This document shows positions 25,882 to 33,656 of a DNA stretch of 64,000 nt, piece by piece. The position numbers and the translations under genes are program-made. Every line of letters begins with the position of its first letter. Within the stretch, counting starts at the first letter, position 1. Below the pieces are notes generated by a model. It ran no database searches. It worked only from the letters and a program-made list of their open reading frames with translations, and was not told where the DNA came from. Source of the stretch: JAWLHK01 sp041690355 [NCBI: bacterium]. GTDB lineage: Bacteria; J088; JAWLBW01. The stretch covers positions 1-64,000 of the forward strand of contig JAWLHK010000011.1 in NCBI GenBank assembly GCA_041690355.1. Direction: 5' to 3'.

Positions 25882-25958
25882 AGCTCGGCGAAGAACCCGA
25901 TGGCAGCGTCGAGGTCTTCGACCACGATGCCGACGTTGTCCATACGCTTGACGGTCAT
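25882..25958 (-). pseudogene. Truncated duplicate of the VOC gene start
   Basis: From ATG 25958 the first 26 codons reproduce the start of the intact VOC gene (MTVKRMDNVGIVVEDLDAAI, then FFAEL against FFTEL). The sequence then runs abruptly into the IS21-like end. The matching repeat extends 8 bases upstream of the ATG to 25966. Upstream sequence beyond that differs from copy 1. No product is expected. Confidence 0.8.
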
Positions 25959-26069
25959 GAGGTCTCCTTGGCCGGAGGATTGCGGTGCGCGCGCGGCGAA
26001 CGGCTCCCTGCCCGCACATCCTGGCACACCGTATGGCGGACCGCCAGCCGTGCGAGTCGCCGCTACGTA

Positions 26070-26357
26070 CTATTTGAGCCTTTTCCCTGAAACGTCCTCG
26101 TGGAAAAAGACGTCGGAGACGCGGCCGGCATACAGTTCAAAGCGAGCTCGTTGCCGCACGACAAGGCGCACGTGGCTGGTCTTAACAAAGAATTTCGAAC
26201 GCCAATCGTCACGTTGCTTTGTGCCGGTATACGTCATCCAGCCGCGACGCCCCACCGAGGCACTCGTTACAGGGGGCCCAAGTTCCTTGATCAGCGCGTC
26301 CTGGGTTACTTGTCCCTCGACCAGTTCTTCAAGCCTATGGCGTTGCAGGTACGAGCT
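26070..26357 (-). pseudogene. Headless BamE/SmpA-like lipoprotein fragment
   Basis: Directly after the AbrB stop codon, and in its frame, about 95 residues remain open: VEGQVTQDALIKELGPP, then SVGRRGWMTYTG, and RFELYAGRVSDVFFHED. The pattern (G-x-T..LG-x-P, W-x-Y, GRVSDV) resembles BamE/SmpA-OmlA-type small lipoproteins. There is no signal peptide or lipobox and no convincing start; GTG 26255 would give 61 residues. The 5' end was probably lost when the AbrB-type gene arrived. Assignment is tentative. Confidence 0.35.
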
Positions 26358-26624
26358 TCACTTACGGCCGCGAACACGGCGAATGGCGTTGGAGATGTCC
26401 TTCGGGCGAAGACCAGATGCGCGCGCCTGTTTTTGGAGTTCTTCGCTTAGGGCCTTGAATTCTCGAGCCGCGGGAGGAGTTATCACTTTCAGCATGAGCG
26501 CGTCACCCTCGGAAACGACAACGAATTCGACACCCTCTTCTAGGCCCATCTTATCTCGAATGGATTGAGGAATAACGACTTGACCGCGGGACGACATCTT
26601 GGTGGTCGCGAGTGAGGGGGGCAT
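26358..26624 (-). CDS. AbrB/MazE-type antitoxin-like DNA-binding protein
   Basis: This 88-residue protein has an N-terminal swapped-hairpin AbrB domain (ATTKMSSRGQVVIPQSIRDKMGLEEGVEFVVV, about 6-37 in family register). A helical tail with EELQKQARASGLRPKDISNAIRRVRGRK is typical of antitoxins paired with PIN-domain toxins. No PIN gene follows; only a broken BamE-like fragment does. It is either an orphan or partners in trans. AGGAG lies 7 bases before the ATG. A 20-bp perfect palindrome just upstream is the probable binding site. Confidence 0.8.
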   Translation of the reverse strand: MPPSLATTKMSSRGQVVIPQSIRDKMGLEEGVEFVVVSEGDALMLKVITPPAAREFKALSEELQKQARASGLRPKDISNAIRRVRGRK

Positions 26625-26634
26625 GGTTGGCTCC

Positions 26635-26656
26635 TAATCTTACTAGTAAGATTATA
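26635..26656 (-). promoter_or_regulatory. Extended -10 promoter and 20-bp perfect palindrome
   Basis: TGGTATAAT on the minus strand gives TATAAT at 26651-26656 with an extended -10 TG. The perfect palindrome TAATCTTACTAGTAAGATTA (26635-26654) overlaps the -10 and the expected transcription start of the AbrB-type gene. It should block transcription when bound. Confidence 0.65.
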
Positions 26657-26671
26657 CCAGCATTTCGGTCC

Positions 26672-26926
26672 TTATGGATGCCCGCCAGACAAAGGCCATT
26701 GGTAAACCCATTGAAATGCGCCAATCGCAAGGGCGATGACGATAGCGAAAGCTGCAGGGATCTTCTCGCGACCCGTTACTCGGAAGATGGCAATGGCGTT
26801 CGTCACGGCAACGATTACACAGGCTAGCGGGATGACTACCCCACGAAGTGTGACGTACAAAACGGTCCAGTCGAAAGCTGCATCGGAGCCCGTACCTGCG
26901 AGTGCTGAAACGTGGACAAGGCTCAC
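26672..26926 (-). CDS. Small two-helix membrane protein, unknown
   Basis: From GTG 26926 this frame encodes 84 residues with two membrane helices (GVVIPLACVIVAVTNAIAIF and PAAFAIVIALAIGAFQWVYQW) separated by a short basic loop (RVTGREK). No ribosome site is evident and no family is recognised. Codon use is less GC-biased than the neighbouring core genes, in line with the accessory stretch around it. Confidence 0.4.
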   Translation of the reverse strand: MSLVHVSALAGTGSDAAFDWTVLYVTLRGVVIPLACVIVAVTNAIAIFRVTGREKIPAAFAIVIALAIGAFQWVYQWPLSGGHP

Positions 26927-27233
26927 CGGGTGGGGCTCGAGCGGCGCGAAGAACGACTCGCTCGCGCCGTGCCGGCACTCCCGAGCCCGGGGGAAACGAT
27001 TCCGCGCGCGCGTGCCGCGGCTCAAAAGTGCGACCCCGCTGGGGTCAGAGCAACGGGTGCTCGCGCTCCGTACGCCCTTGTTTTACCGACGTCCAGAGCC
27101 TGCCCTGACGAAGGAAGGGTCCGACGTCCGAGGACCGCAAGGTGGGGGCCGCGCAGCGGGCCGGTCTGCACATCGTCCGCCGTTTGCTCCCCCCGGGGAG
27201 CCCTGGTTCACGGATTGCACAAGGTGGGGGCCG
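26927..27233. other. Gene-free stretch with a short direct repeat
   Basis: No gene is recognised. CAAGGTGGGGGCCGC occurs at 27138-27152 and again at 27220-27234, 82 bases apart. The second copy reaches the stop codon of the barrel-protein gene. Confidence 0.4.
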
Positions 27234-28070
27234 CTAGGGCCGCAGGCGGAACCCGATGGCCGCGATGCCGAAGTGCAGCCAGTTGCGCACGTACTCGTCG
27301 CTCTCGCCTTCGGCGCCGCCGCCGAGGTAGCGCAGGTTCAGGTAGATATCCGCCGCTTCGTGGAAGGGGCGGCCGATGCGCAGGTTCGCATCGAGCAGCG
27401 CCCCCTTGACGTCGCTGTCGCTGCCGTTGAGGACGCTCACGGGCGCATAGATGCCGTCGGCTTCGGCGCCGAGCCACCAGGTAGAGCCCAGACGGCGCTC
27501 CCACAGGGCCTTCACGAGGGGAACCGGGCCGATGTCGTTGCTCGTGCGCAGCAGCGTTCCGTCGAGCGACTCGAAGTAGATGGTCGCGTTGCGGATCTGC
27601 AGCGATCCGCCCAGCGCCAGCCGCGTGCGCTCACTGCGGACCAGATCGTACAGATAGCTCAGGCGGTAGAACGGAAAACCGTACGTGAACCGCATCGGCG
27701 TGCCGGCCGGGAAGGTCACCTCGTCGACCACGAGATCGTTGCGGATGCGCTCCTCGGTCACCAGCTCGAGCGGCTGGTAGAGGGCGATGATGTGATGGTT
27801 CTCGCCGAGCGTGAGGTCGAGGGCCAGCTTCGTGTTGAAGTAGAGGTTCTCCTGACCGCCGTCGCCGCGCAGGTTGAAGTCGGTCCCCCCGCGGCCGAAC
27901 TGGATCCGGTGGCTGAAGACCGCAAGGGCCCCCAGCTCTGCCGTCGCCTCGAGGGGGCCGCGCGCTTCGCGATAACCTGCGCCCCCGGTCACCGGCTCGG
28001 GCGCTCCCCGCGCGTGCACCGGAAGAAGAAGGATCAACAGGGTCAACGCCAGGGTCGTCTGCTTCACCAT
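27234..28070 (-). CDS. Secreted beta-barrel-like outer membrane protein
   Basis: This 278-residue protein (from ATG 28070) has a signal peptide (MVKQTTLALTLLILLLPVHARG) and alternating strands throughout. Examples are ATAELGALAVFSHRIQF, FNTKLALDLTLGENHHIIALY, RLSYLYDLVRSERTRLALGG and STWWLGAEADGIYAPVS, ending in FGIAAIGFRLRP. This is the usual look of an outer membrane barrel of about 12 strands; the C-terminus lacks a terminal Phe. It is similar in style to transport/lipid-type barrels but unassigned. The G-rich heptamer repeat starts 16 bases upstream of the ATG. Confidence 0.65.
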   Translation of the reverse strand: MVKQTTLALTLLILLLPVHARGAPEPVTGGAGYREARGPLEATAELGALAVFSHRIQFGRGGTDFNLRGDGGQENLYFNTKLALDLTLGENHHIIALYQPLELVTEERIRNDLVVDEVTFPAGTPMRFTYGFPFYRLSYLYDLVRSERTRLALGGSLQIRNATIYFESLDGTLLRTSNDIGPVPLVKALWERRLGSTWWLGAEADGIYAPVSVLNGSDSDVKGALLDANLRIGRPFHEAADIYLNLRYLGGGAEGESDEYVRNWLHFGIAAIGFRLRP

Positions 28071-28085
28071 GGTTTCCGATGTTAG

Positions 28086-28300
28086 CACACAAGGCCGTGG
28101 GGCCGGAGGGGGGGAGTGGGGGAGCGGGAGAGGGGGGGATGAGGCAAGGGCCAAACAAGTACCAGGGAGACCGGGGAACCAAGTGCACCCGCGGCGCCCA
28201 CGTTTCTTCCGGAAAGTTCCTGGATCTGCGGCGCCCACGGATCCAGCAAGAACCGGGAAACCCGCGCGTTTTTCCGCCGAATCTGCTTTGGGTCCCCCCT
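28086..28300 (+). repeat. G-rich heptamer module, copy 1
   Basis: GGAGGGG, GGAGTGG, GGGAGCG, GGAGAGG and GGGGATG units run at 7 bp (about 28105-28140), followed by AGGCAAGGGCC. The 23 bases at 28128-28150 are identical to 29205-29227. Further right GCGGCGCCCACG occurs twice (about 28191 and 28230). Confidence 0.55.
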
Positions 28301-28319
28301 CGGTGGACGGCAGGGGGGC

Positions 28320-29141
28320 CTACGGCCGGTACCGTTCCGCCCGCGTGCGGCGGCCGGTGACGCGAAGGTAGAGCTCGACGGTCGAGCGATGGGCCCTGCG
28401 CGGAACCAGCGCATACCCCTGCAGCATCGCCCGGACGAGCGCGAACCGGCGGCGATCGGCCGCCGTCCACGGAATTCCGAAGCGCGCGCACACCGCCGCG
28501 GGGAGCGCGCCGTGCAGGGTGCCGGTCGTGAACTCGCGCCAGAAGATCCGCTGCGCCTCTTTCGGCGTGCGGGGAATCCGGTAGCGCGGGCGCCGCGGGG
28601 GACGCAGGGCGCGCTCCGCCGCCGCCGTGCGCTCGAGCGTCTCCGCGCAGATCGCGTCGAACTTCGCGCGGAACGCGGCATAGTCCGGCGGCACCGGCTG
28701 GGGACTCACGCTGTACAGGCGGTACCAGGCGACCGTTTCGGCATAGAGCGCTTCAGTGTCCACGGAATCGAGGCCGCCGGGAAAGTAGAGCTCGATGGCG
28801 CGGAACACCTGCCACGTGAACGTCGCGTGCGCCCACCAGTAGACCTCGGGATTCAACGCGTGGTAGGCGCGCCCTTCCCCGTCGACCCCCTGGATGTTCC
28901 GGTGCAGATCGCGGATGTGTTTTCCGCGTTCCGCCCGATGGTCGGCGTCGAGAATGACCGCCCAGATCTGCGGCACGGAGCGGAAGATGCGCGCCGTCGG
29001 GTCACGGAAGAAGCCCGACTGCCGCGCCACGGCGTCGCCGATGGCGGGGTGCATCAGCTGGAGCAGGCCGGCGGCGGGACCGGTGAAGAAGGTGCGCCAG
29101 TCGCCGAGGTAGCGGGTGAGCAGGGGAAAGGGTTCAGACAT
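28320..29141 (-). CDS. Oxygenase MpaB-like / DUF2236 protein
   Basis: This 273-residue protein carries the DUF2236 (MpaB/rubber-oxygenase-like) landmarks: LMHPAIGDAVARQSGF, then the haem-region pattern R(GK)HIRDLHRNIQGVD...YHALNPEVYWWAHATF (about 72-108). The conserved Arg and His residues usually coordinate a b-type haem. MpaB-type enzymes cleave polyprenyl chains; the substrate here is unknown. No signal peptide is seen, so it is cytoplasmic or peripheral. Both flanks are G-rich heptamer modules. Confidence 0.75.
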   Translation of the reverse strand: MSEPFPLLTRYLGDWRTFFTGPAAGLLQLMHPAIGDAVARQSGFFRDPTARIFRSVPQIWAVILDADHRAERGKHIRDLHRNIQGVDGEGRAYHALNPEVYWWAHATFTWQVFRAIELYFPGGLDSVDTEALYAETVAWYRLYSVSPQPVPPDYAAFRAKFDAICAETLERTAAAERALRPPRRPRYRIPRTPKEAQRIFWREFTTGTLHGALPAAVCARFGIPWTAADRRRFALVRAMLQGYALVPRRAHRSTVELYLRVTGRRTRAERYRP

Positions 29142-29177
29142 GGTGAGATGAATACGTGGTGCACATACAGTGTACCC

Positions 29178-29352
29178 GTTTGGAGAGGGGGAGCGGGGGA
29201 GGGGGAGAGGGGGGGATGAGGCAAGGGCGAAGCAAGAGCCAGAGCTCCTGCGGAGCTTCGAGAACGAGAGACTCGCGCGACGTCAGTTCGGGAAAACACA
29301 TTGATGTCTATGCCCTTGCCGGCATTCGTCACTCGTCACTCGTCACTCGTCA
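29178..29352 (+). repeat. Composite repeat: G-rich array, long core, CGTCACT array
   Basis: A G-rich 7-bp array (29180-29218) leads into GAGGCAAGGGCGAAG (29218-29232). A long insert-like spacer follows, then CCCTTGCCGGCATT (about 29313) and CGTCACT units (about 29327-29350). GGCAAGGGC and GCCCTTGCC form inverted arms about 90 bases apart. The last CGTCA supplies the stop codon (TCA at 29350-29352) of the minus-strand antitoxin gene. Confidence 0.65.
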
Positions 29353-29652
29353 TTTGGGATGGTCCGGGACGGCTTGCAGCTTCAACCCAAGCGCTTTGAT
29401 AACCTTGAGAATCGTGTCGAAACTGGGACTCCGGTCGCCTGACAATGCCTTGTAGAGGCTCTCGCGCGAGAGCCCCGTTTCGCGCGCAACCAGCGACATC
29501 CCCTTGGCCCGGGCGATATCCCCCAGCGCCTTCGCAATGAATGCCGAGTCGTCCGACGCCTCTTCCAGGCAGGCCTCGAGGTACGCCGCCATCTCCTCCG
29601 GCGTGCGCAGGTGCTCGGCGACATCGTAGGGGGTACTTCTCGTGCGGGCCAT
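29350..29652 (-). CDS. HTH addiction-module antidote protein
   Basis: This 100-residue protein resembles the probable addiction-module antidote family paired with HigB-like killers (STPYDVAEHLRTPEEMAAYLEACLEE, DIARAKGMSLVARETGLSRESLYKALSGDRSPSFDTILKVIKALGL, in family register). An HTH occupies about 47-95. Its ATG shares one base with the stop of the preceding toxin frame (TGATG), so they were coupled. It appears intact while the toxin is frameshifted, making it an orphan antitoxin now. Confidence 0.8.
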   Translation of the reverse strand: MARTRSTPYDVAEHLRTPEEMAAYLEACLEEASDDSAFIAKALGDIARAKGMSLVARETGLSRESLYKALSGDRSPSFDTILKVIKALGLKLQAVPDHPK

Positions 29653-29947
29653 CAATCCTCCAGATTCCGGGCGAGCGCAAGTGCGGTCCGAATATCTTTC
29701 GCCTGGGATCGCTTATCGCCGCCTGCAAGCAGAACGATGACCTGCTTCCCGCGTTGCATCCAATACACGCGATATCCGGGACCGTAGTCAATCCGAAGCT
29801 CAGAGACCCCTTCGCCGATCGGCCTCACGTCCCCCGGGTTTCCCTGCACCAACTGCTCGAGGCGGACCTGAACCCGCGCGCGCGGGCCCGGATGTCGGAA
29901 AGATGATCGAGCCAGGCCGCGAATTCATCCGTCTTGCGGATTATCAC
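29652..29947 (-). pseudogene. RelE/HigB-like killer toxin, frameshifted in a CG tract
   Basis: From GTG 29947 the frame reads IIRKTDEFAAWLDHLSDIRARAR. The family continuation (VQVRLEQLVQGNPGDVRPIGEGVSELRIDYGPGYRVYWMQRG, in register) lies in another frame. The switch falls in the alternating CG run CCCGCGCGCGCGGG (29873-29886), which has 11 bases where 9 or 12 would keep frame. The rest of the toxin, including the catalytic-region DYGPGYRVYW, is intact. This is either real inactivation, a length-variable switch or an assembly error. Confidence 0.75.
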
Positions 29948-29955
29948 TTTCCACC

Positions 29956-29984
29956 ACTGTAGCCTACTGGCTACACTATGTCAA
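29956..29984 (-). promoter_or_regulatory. Toxin-antitoxin promoter with perfect operator
   Basis: Minus-strand TTGACA (29979-29984), 17 bases, TACAGT (29956-29961). The palindrome TGTAGCC-AGTA-GGCTACA (29958-29975, minus-strand sense) fills the spacer and -10. The start codon of the toxin frame lies 8 bases past the -10. Confidence 0.65.
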
Positions 29985-30024
29985 TGGGAGCGGGGTCTTG
30001 GACGCAGCGGGTGCCCTGCTGCAC

Positions 30025-30163
30025 AAGGGACCTTCCGGCAAATCGTCAATCGTCACTCAAGCAAAGCGCCAAGCGCTAAGCACTGCGCGCCAACGAAGCA
30101 AGGGCGAAGTGTTCCAAAGTCCTTGCCGGCATTCGTCACTCGTCACTCGTAACTCGTCACTTC
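30025..30163 (+). repeat. Composite heptamer module
   Basis: TCGTCAA/TCGTCAC units (30041-30058) precede AGCGCCA, AGCGCTA, AGCACTG, CGCGCCA units (30065-30093). The core GAAGCAAGGGCGAAG...AGTCCTTGCCGG follows (30095-30129), then CGTCACT/CGTAACT units (30132-30160). GCAAGG and CCTTGC are the core arms. It sits between the toxin-antitoxin promoter and the end of the FG-GAP lipoprotein gene. Confidence 0.75.
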
Positions 30164-30192
30164 GAAAGCGGTTCGTCCGCTCCGCGAACCCC

Positions 30193-33100
30193 TTACGGGT
30201 CCGTCGTGAAGATGTAGACCCGTCCCGCCTGGTTGCCGCCGTACGCGCTGCCCGGCGCGCCCACGGCCCACTCGTACCGCGGGTCACCGTTCAGATCCGG
30301 TAGCGTAAGCACCGAGTAGCCGATGCCGCCGTCATCCCCCTGTCCGCGCACCTCGTAGAGAATCTCGCCGTTGCGACCGTCGAGCACGTAGACGCTGCCC
30401 GGTCCGTACGCGAAACTCTGAATCGCCCCCGGCGCGCCGACGAGAACGTCAGGCATGCCGTCGCCGTTCAGATCGGCGTTGCCGTCGACCGCCGAGCCGA
30501 ATCGCGAACTCGCGCGCGCGACCAGACCGGTCTGGTGCCAGTAGTACTCCCAGGTGGAGTGGGTCTCGGAAGTGAAGGCGTAGACGTAGCCCTCTTCGCG
30601 CTCCTCTACCCCCGGCGCGCCCACGATGATGTCGGGCACGCCGTCGCCGTTCAGGTCGCCGCTCGCCGAGACGGCGACTCCGAAGCGGTGCTGGAGGGCC
30701 CAGGGGAGCGGCGCGTGAAGAATCGCCAACAGGCCGCTGACCGGACTGATCAGGTACACCTTGCCCACTTCGGGATGCCCCACCGCGCCGGGGGCGCCGA
30801 TGACGATGTCGCGCACGCCGTCGCCGTCGAAATCCTGCGTGGTCGACAGCGAGGCGCCGAAGAACTGACCCGCCTGCCCCTGCAGCGTCGCGAGCGGCAC
30901 GCGCAGCGCGCCGTCGTAAAGGGTCACGCTCCCCGGCCCCTGCGTCGGCGGATCGTCGGAGAGCGGCGGCCAGCCGCAGTCGCGATTCTCGCAGCCCAGG
31001 CTGCCGACGAGAAACTCGGCCTTGCCGTCGAACGTCAGGTCGTCGAGGGTCGCAATCGAATGCCCGAACTGCTGCCCGCGCGCCGTGCCGTCGATCGTGT
31101 CGAGCAGCACGCCCGACAGGTCGTAGATGCGCACGCGGCCGGCCATGAACACGCCGCCGGCATTCTCGAGCGGCGATCCGACCAGCACCTCGAGCTCAGG
31201 TCCGCCCATCACGTCGGTCACCGCCACGGGCGAGGCCGGCAGATCGTAGTCGATCGGGGCATACAGGGCGCCGAAGGTGCTCGTCCGGCCGCCGTCGATG
31301 GTATCGACGAAGCCGACATATTCCGCCTGCATCGCCCCCACGGCCAGGTCGGCGTTGCCGTCGCTGTCCAGGTCGCCGGCCAAGGCAAGTGCGCCCCCGA
31401 GCGACTCGAAGGCGGCCATGCCGTCGGCCTTCGAGAAGACGCGCAGATCGGTCACCCGCGAGATCTCGGCGGCGTAGTCGCTCGCGCACGTGTCGTCGAA
31501 GGCCCGCGCCGAAAGGTATAGCCGCGTGCTGACCGGCAGGCCGTCGATACGCGGCACGGTGCCCTTGGGCGGCAGCACGGGACGCGCGGGTGAGGTGACG
31601 GTGCCGGTCGACCAGGCGTAGGGTGCGCCGGAGGTCACCGAAAACCCGAATTCGTACTCGCTCGCGTAGTCGACCTTTTCCAGGGAGTAGTAGAGAGTGC
31701 CGAGTCCGCTCCCGACGTCGGCCAGGCCGGTCCAGGCCTCGAGGCCCGGCGGGGGTATGATGACGCGATCCTGCACCCAGGGGCTCCACTCCGACAGGTT
31801 GCCGCCGAAGTCGATGGCGCGCACGCGCAGGTCGTAGACGTGGCAGTTGTCGAGTTCCACCTCGAAGAGGTCGTGCGGCTCATAGACGTAGCCCGGAATG
31901 CAGTATTGCCCGTCGGGGTGCTCGAACGTGCCGAGAACCCCCCGGAAGCCCGTCATGTACTGGAATCCGTTCATCCAGCACTGGTACTCCATGAAGGGGA
32001 CGGCTTTGTCGACCACGAGCGTCCCCGTCTCGTCGGAGACCTGAACGGCGTAGAAGTCCACGTCGAGGTTCGGGTCGTCCCAGCGCACGTGAAATCGGCG
32101 GTTGCCCCCGCGGTACTCCTCGATGCTCGGGGTCGCGGGGATGCGCGAATCGACGAGCACCGTGGTGGAAACCACCCACCCCGACACGTTGCCGGCGGCG
32201 TCCCAGACGTGGGCGGCGATGAAGGTGGCGGCTTCGATATCGGAATCCGCCTCGACGGTAAAGGTCACGTCGAGCGGATAAACGCCGCCGAACCCGGTGA
32301 CCGGCCCGCCGATGGAGGTCATGTTCACGGTGCCGCCGACAAAGCTCGGGTCGAACCCGATGTAGCGGAACCGCAGCACGTCGCCCGGATTGCCGACCCC
32401 GGGGCGGAAACCGTCCACGATCCACGTGACTTCAAGCTGGCTCGAGTTCAATTCGGGTGCGGTCGAGTCGTTCGTGACCCAGACCGGCAGGCTCTCGCGC
32501 CCGAAATAATCGGTAGACGTAATATAGATTGCGTCGTACGGCGGCTCGACGTTGCCCATGCTTCCGTCGAGAATGCTGACCGGGCCGAACGAGCCATCGG
32601 GATTGGCCGTCGTGTTCGCGATCAGATGGGTGAGGTCGCGGTCGGCATATACCCGCACCGTATTGTTCGGCTCCACTGCGCCCGTCACGCCGCGCAGGTA
32701 ATCCTCGGTGCCCGGCGGATTTTCGGTGACGTCCAGATAATCGACGATGGCCGGCGTGGGGGGCGGACCATGAAAGACGATCATGTCGCTCACGGGCCCC
32801 GCGTAGTCGCCGTGTTCGTTATAGAACATGGCCCAGACGACCTTGGGCCCCTGCCCCGGCGACAGCTGGAAACCGAAGGTCGTACCCGAGGTGAAGACCA
32901 CGCGCGTGACGCCGTCCGGCAGCAGGGCCGGATTCTCGGTCAGCGCCACGTGGGTCGCATGATCGGCCTCGACGCGCACGACCGCCAGGTAGGAGTTCGT
33001 CGTCGCATCGCCGTTGTTGATCTCGATGCTGTAATTGGCGATTGGCGGCGGCGGCGGCTCGGTGACCGGGTCGGGCGTCTCATCGTCCGGGTCTTCGTCG

Positions 33101-33558
33101 ACGGGATCCGGGTCCTCGGGCTCCGGTTCTTCGGCATCCGGATCATCGGCCGGGTCGGCATTCGTGATCACGGCGATCGTCGTCTTCATCCCCGAAGGGA
33201 TGCGCAGCGCTCGACCGTCGATGCGCCCGTCGCCGTCGACGTCGGCAAACAGGTCGAACACCCCTTCGGCGTTCCCGAACTGCACGATCCCCGCGGCATT
33301 CGTGCGGGCCGATTTCCACGCCCGCGAGACGTCCCGGATGCGGCCCGTGCGCGGGTCGAACGGCCGTAGATAGACCGTCACGCCCGGGGCCGCCCGGCGG
33401 GTTTCGATCGTAATTCCTTCGCCGTCGACGCCGCGCGTGATGAGCATGACCTGGGCTGAAATTCGCGCCGAGAAATCGTCGCGTCCGCAGGCGCTCAGAA
33501 CAAGTGACGCGAGCAGAACCAGGAAAAAGCCGTGAACACCGCCTCGAGTCCTTCGCAT
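30193..33558 (-). CDS. Giant FG-GAP (integrin-like propeller) lipoprotein
   Basis: This 1121-residue protein starts at ATG 33558, with a signal peptide and lipobox LSAC (Cys23). An early region is followed by a very acidic Pro linker (about 145-185, repeated DPDDEEPEP-like residues) and several Ig-like/FN3-like domains (about 190-700). The C-terminus is an FG-GAP propeller with six to seven blades (GDLDSDGNADLAVG, QDFDGDGVRDIVIGAPG, GDLNGDGVPDIIVGAPG, ADLNGDGMPDVLVGAPG). This resembles integrin-alpha heads, with DxDxDGxxD Ca2+ loops. It is a surface adhesin-like protein, 98 bases downstream of the OmpA gene and probably co-transcribed. Confidence 0.8.
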   Translation of the reverse strand: MRRTRGGVHGFFLVLLASLVLSACGRDDFSARISAQVMLITRGVDGEGITIETRRAAPGVTVYLRPFDPRTGRIRDVSRAWKSARTNAAGIVQFGNAEGVFDLFADVDGDGRIDGRALRIPSGMKTTIAVITNADPADDPDAEEPEPEDPDPVDEDPDDETPDPVTEPPPPPIANYSIEINNGDATTNSYLAVVRVEADHATHVALTENPALLPDGVTRVVFTSGTTFGFQLSPGQGPKVVWAMFYNEHGDYAGPVSDMIVFHGPPPTPAIVDYLDVTENPPGTEDYLRGVTGAVEPNNTVRVYADRDLTHLIANTTANPDGSFGPVSILDGSMGNVEPPYDAIYITSTDYFGRESLPVWVTNDSTAPELNSSQLEVTWIVDGFRPGVGNPGDVLRFRYIGFDPSFVGGTVNMTSIGGPVTGFGGVYPLDVTFTVEADSDIEAATFIAAHVWDAAGNVSGWVVSTTVLVDSRIPATPSIEEYRGGNRRFHVRWDDPNLDVDFYAVQVSDETGTLVVDKAVPFMEYQCWMNGFQYMTGFRGVLGTFEHPDGQYCIPGYVYEPHDLFEVELDNCHVYDLRVRAIDFGGNLSEWSPWVQDRVIIPPPGLEAWTGLADVGSGLGTLYYSLEKVDYASEYEFGFSVTSGAPYAWSTGTVTSPARPVLPPKGTVPRIDGLPVSTRLYLSARAFDDTCASDYAAEISRVTDLRVFSKADGMAAFESLGGALALAGDLDSDGNADLAVGAMQAEYVGFVDTIDGGRTSTFGALYAPIDYDLPASPVAVTDVMGGPELEVLVGSPLENAGGVFMAGRVRIYDLSGVLLDTIDGTARGQQFGHSIATLDDLTFDGKAEFLVGSLGCENRDCGWPPLSDDPPTQGPGSVTLYDGALRVPLATLQGQAGQFFGASLSTTQDFDGDGVRDIVIGAPGAVGHPEVGKVYLISPVSGLLAILHAPLPWALQHRFGVAVSASGDLNGDGVPDIIVGAPGVEEREEGYVYAFTSETHSTWEYYWHQTGLVARASSRFGSAVDGNADLNGDGMPDVLVGAPGAIQSFAYGPGSVYVLDGRNGEILYEVRGQGDDGGIGYSVLTLPDLNGDPRYEWAVGAPGSAYGGNQAGRVYIFTTDP

Positions 33559-33656
33559 CGTAGCCTCCCGGGTCCCCCTCCCTCTAGCGGAGAGAACCCC
33601 TGTGCCCGGTACTGCTCGGCACCTTATCCTATCAGACCTTCCCGCCCGTCTGCCGC

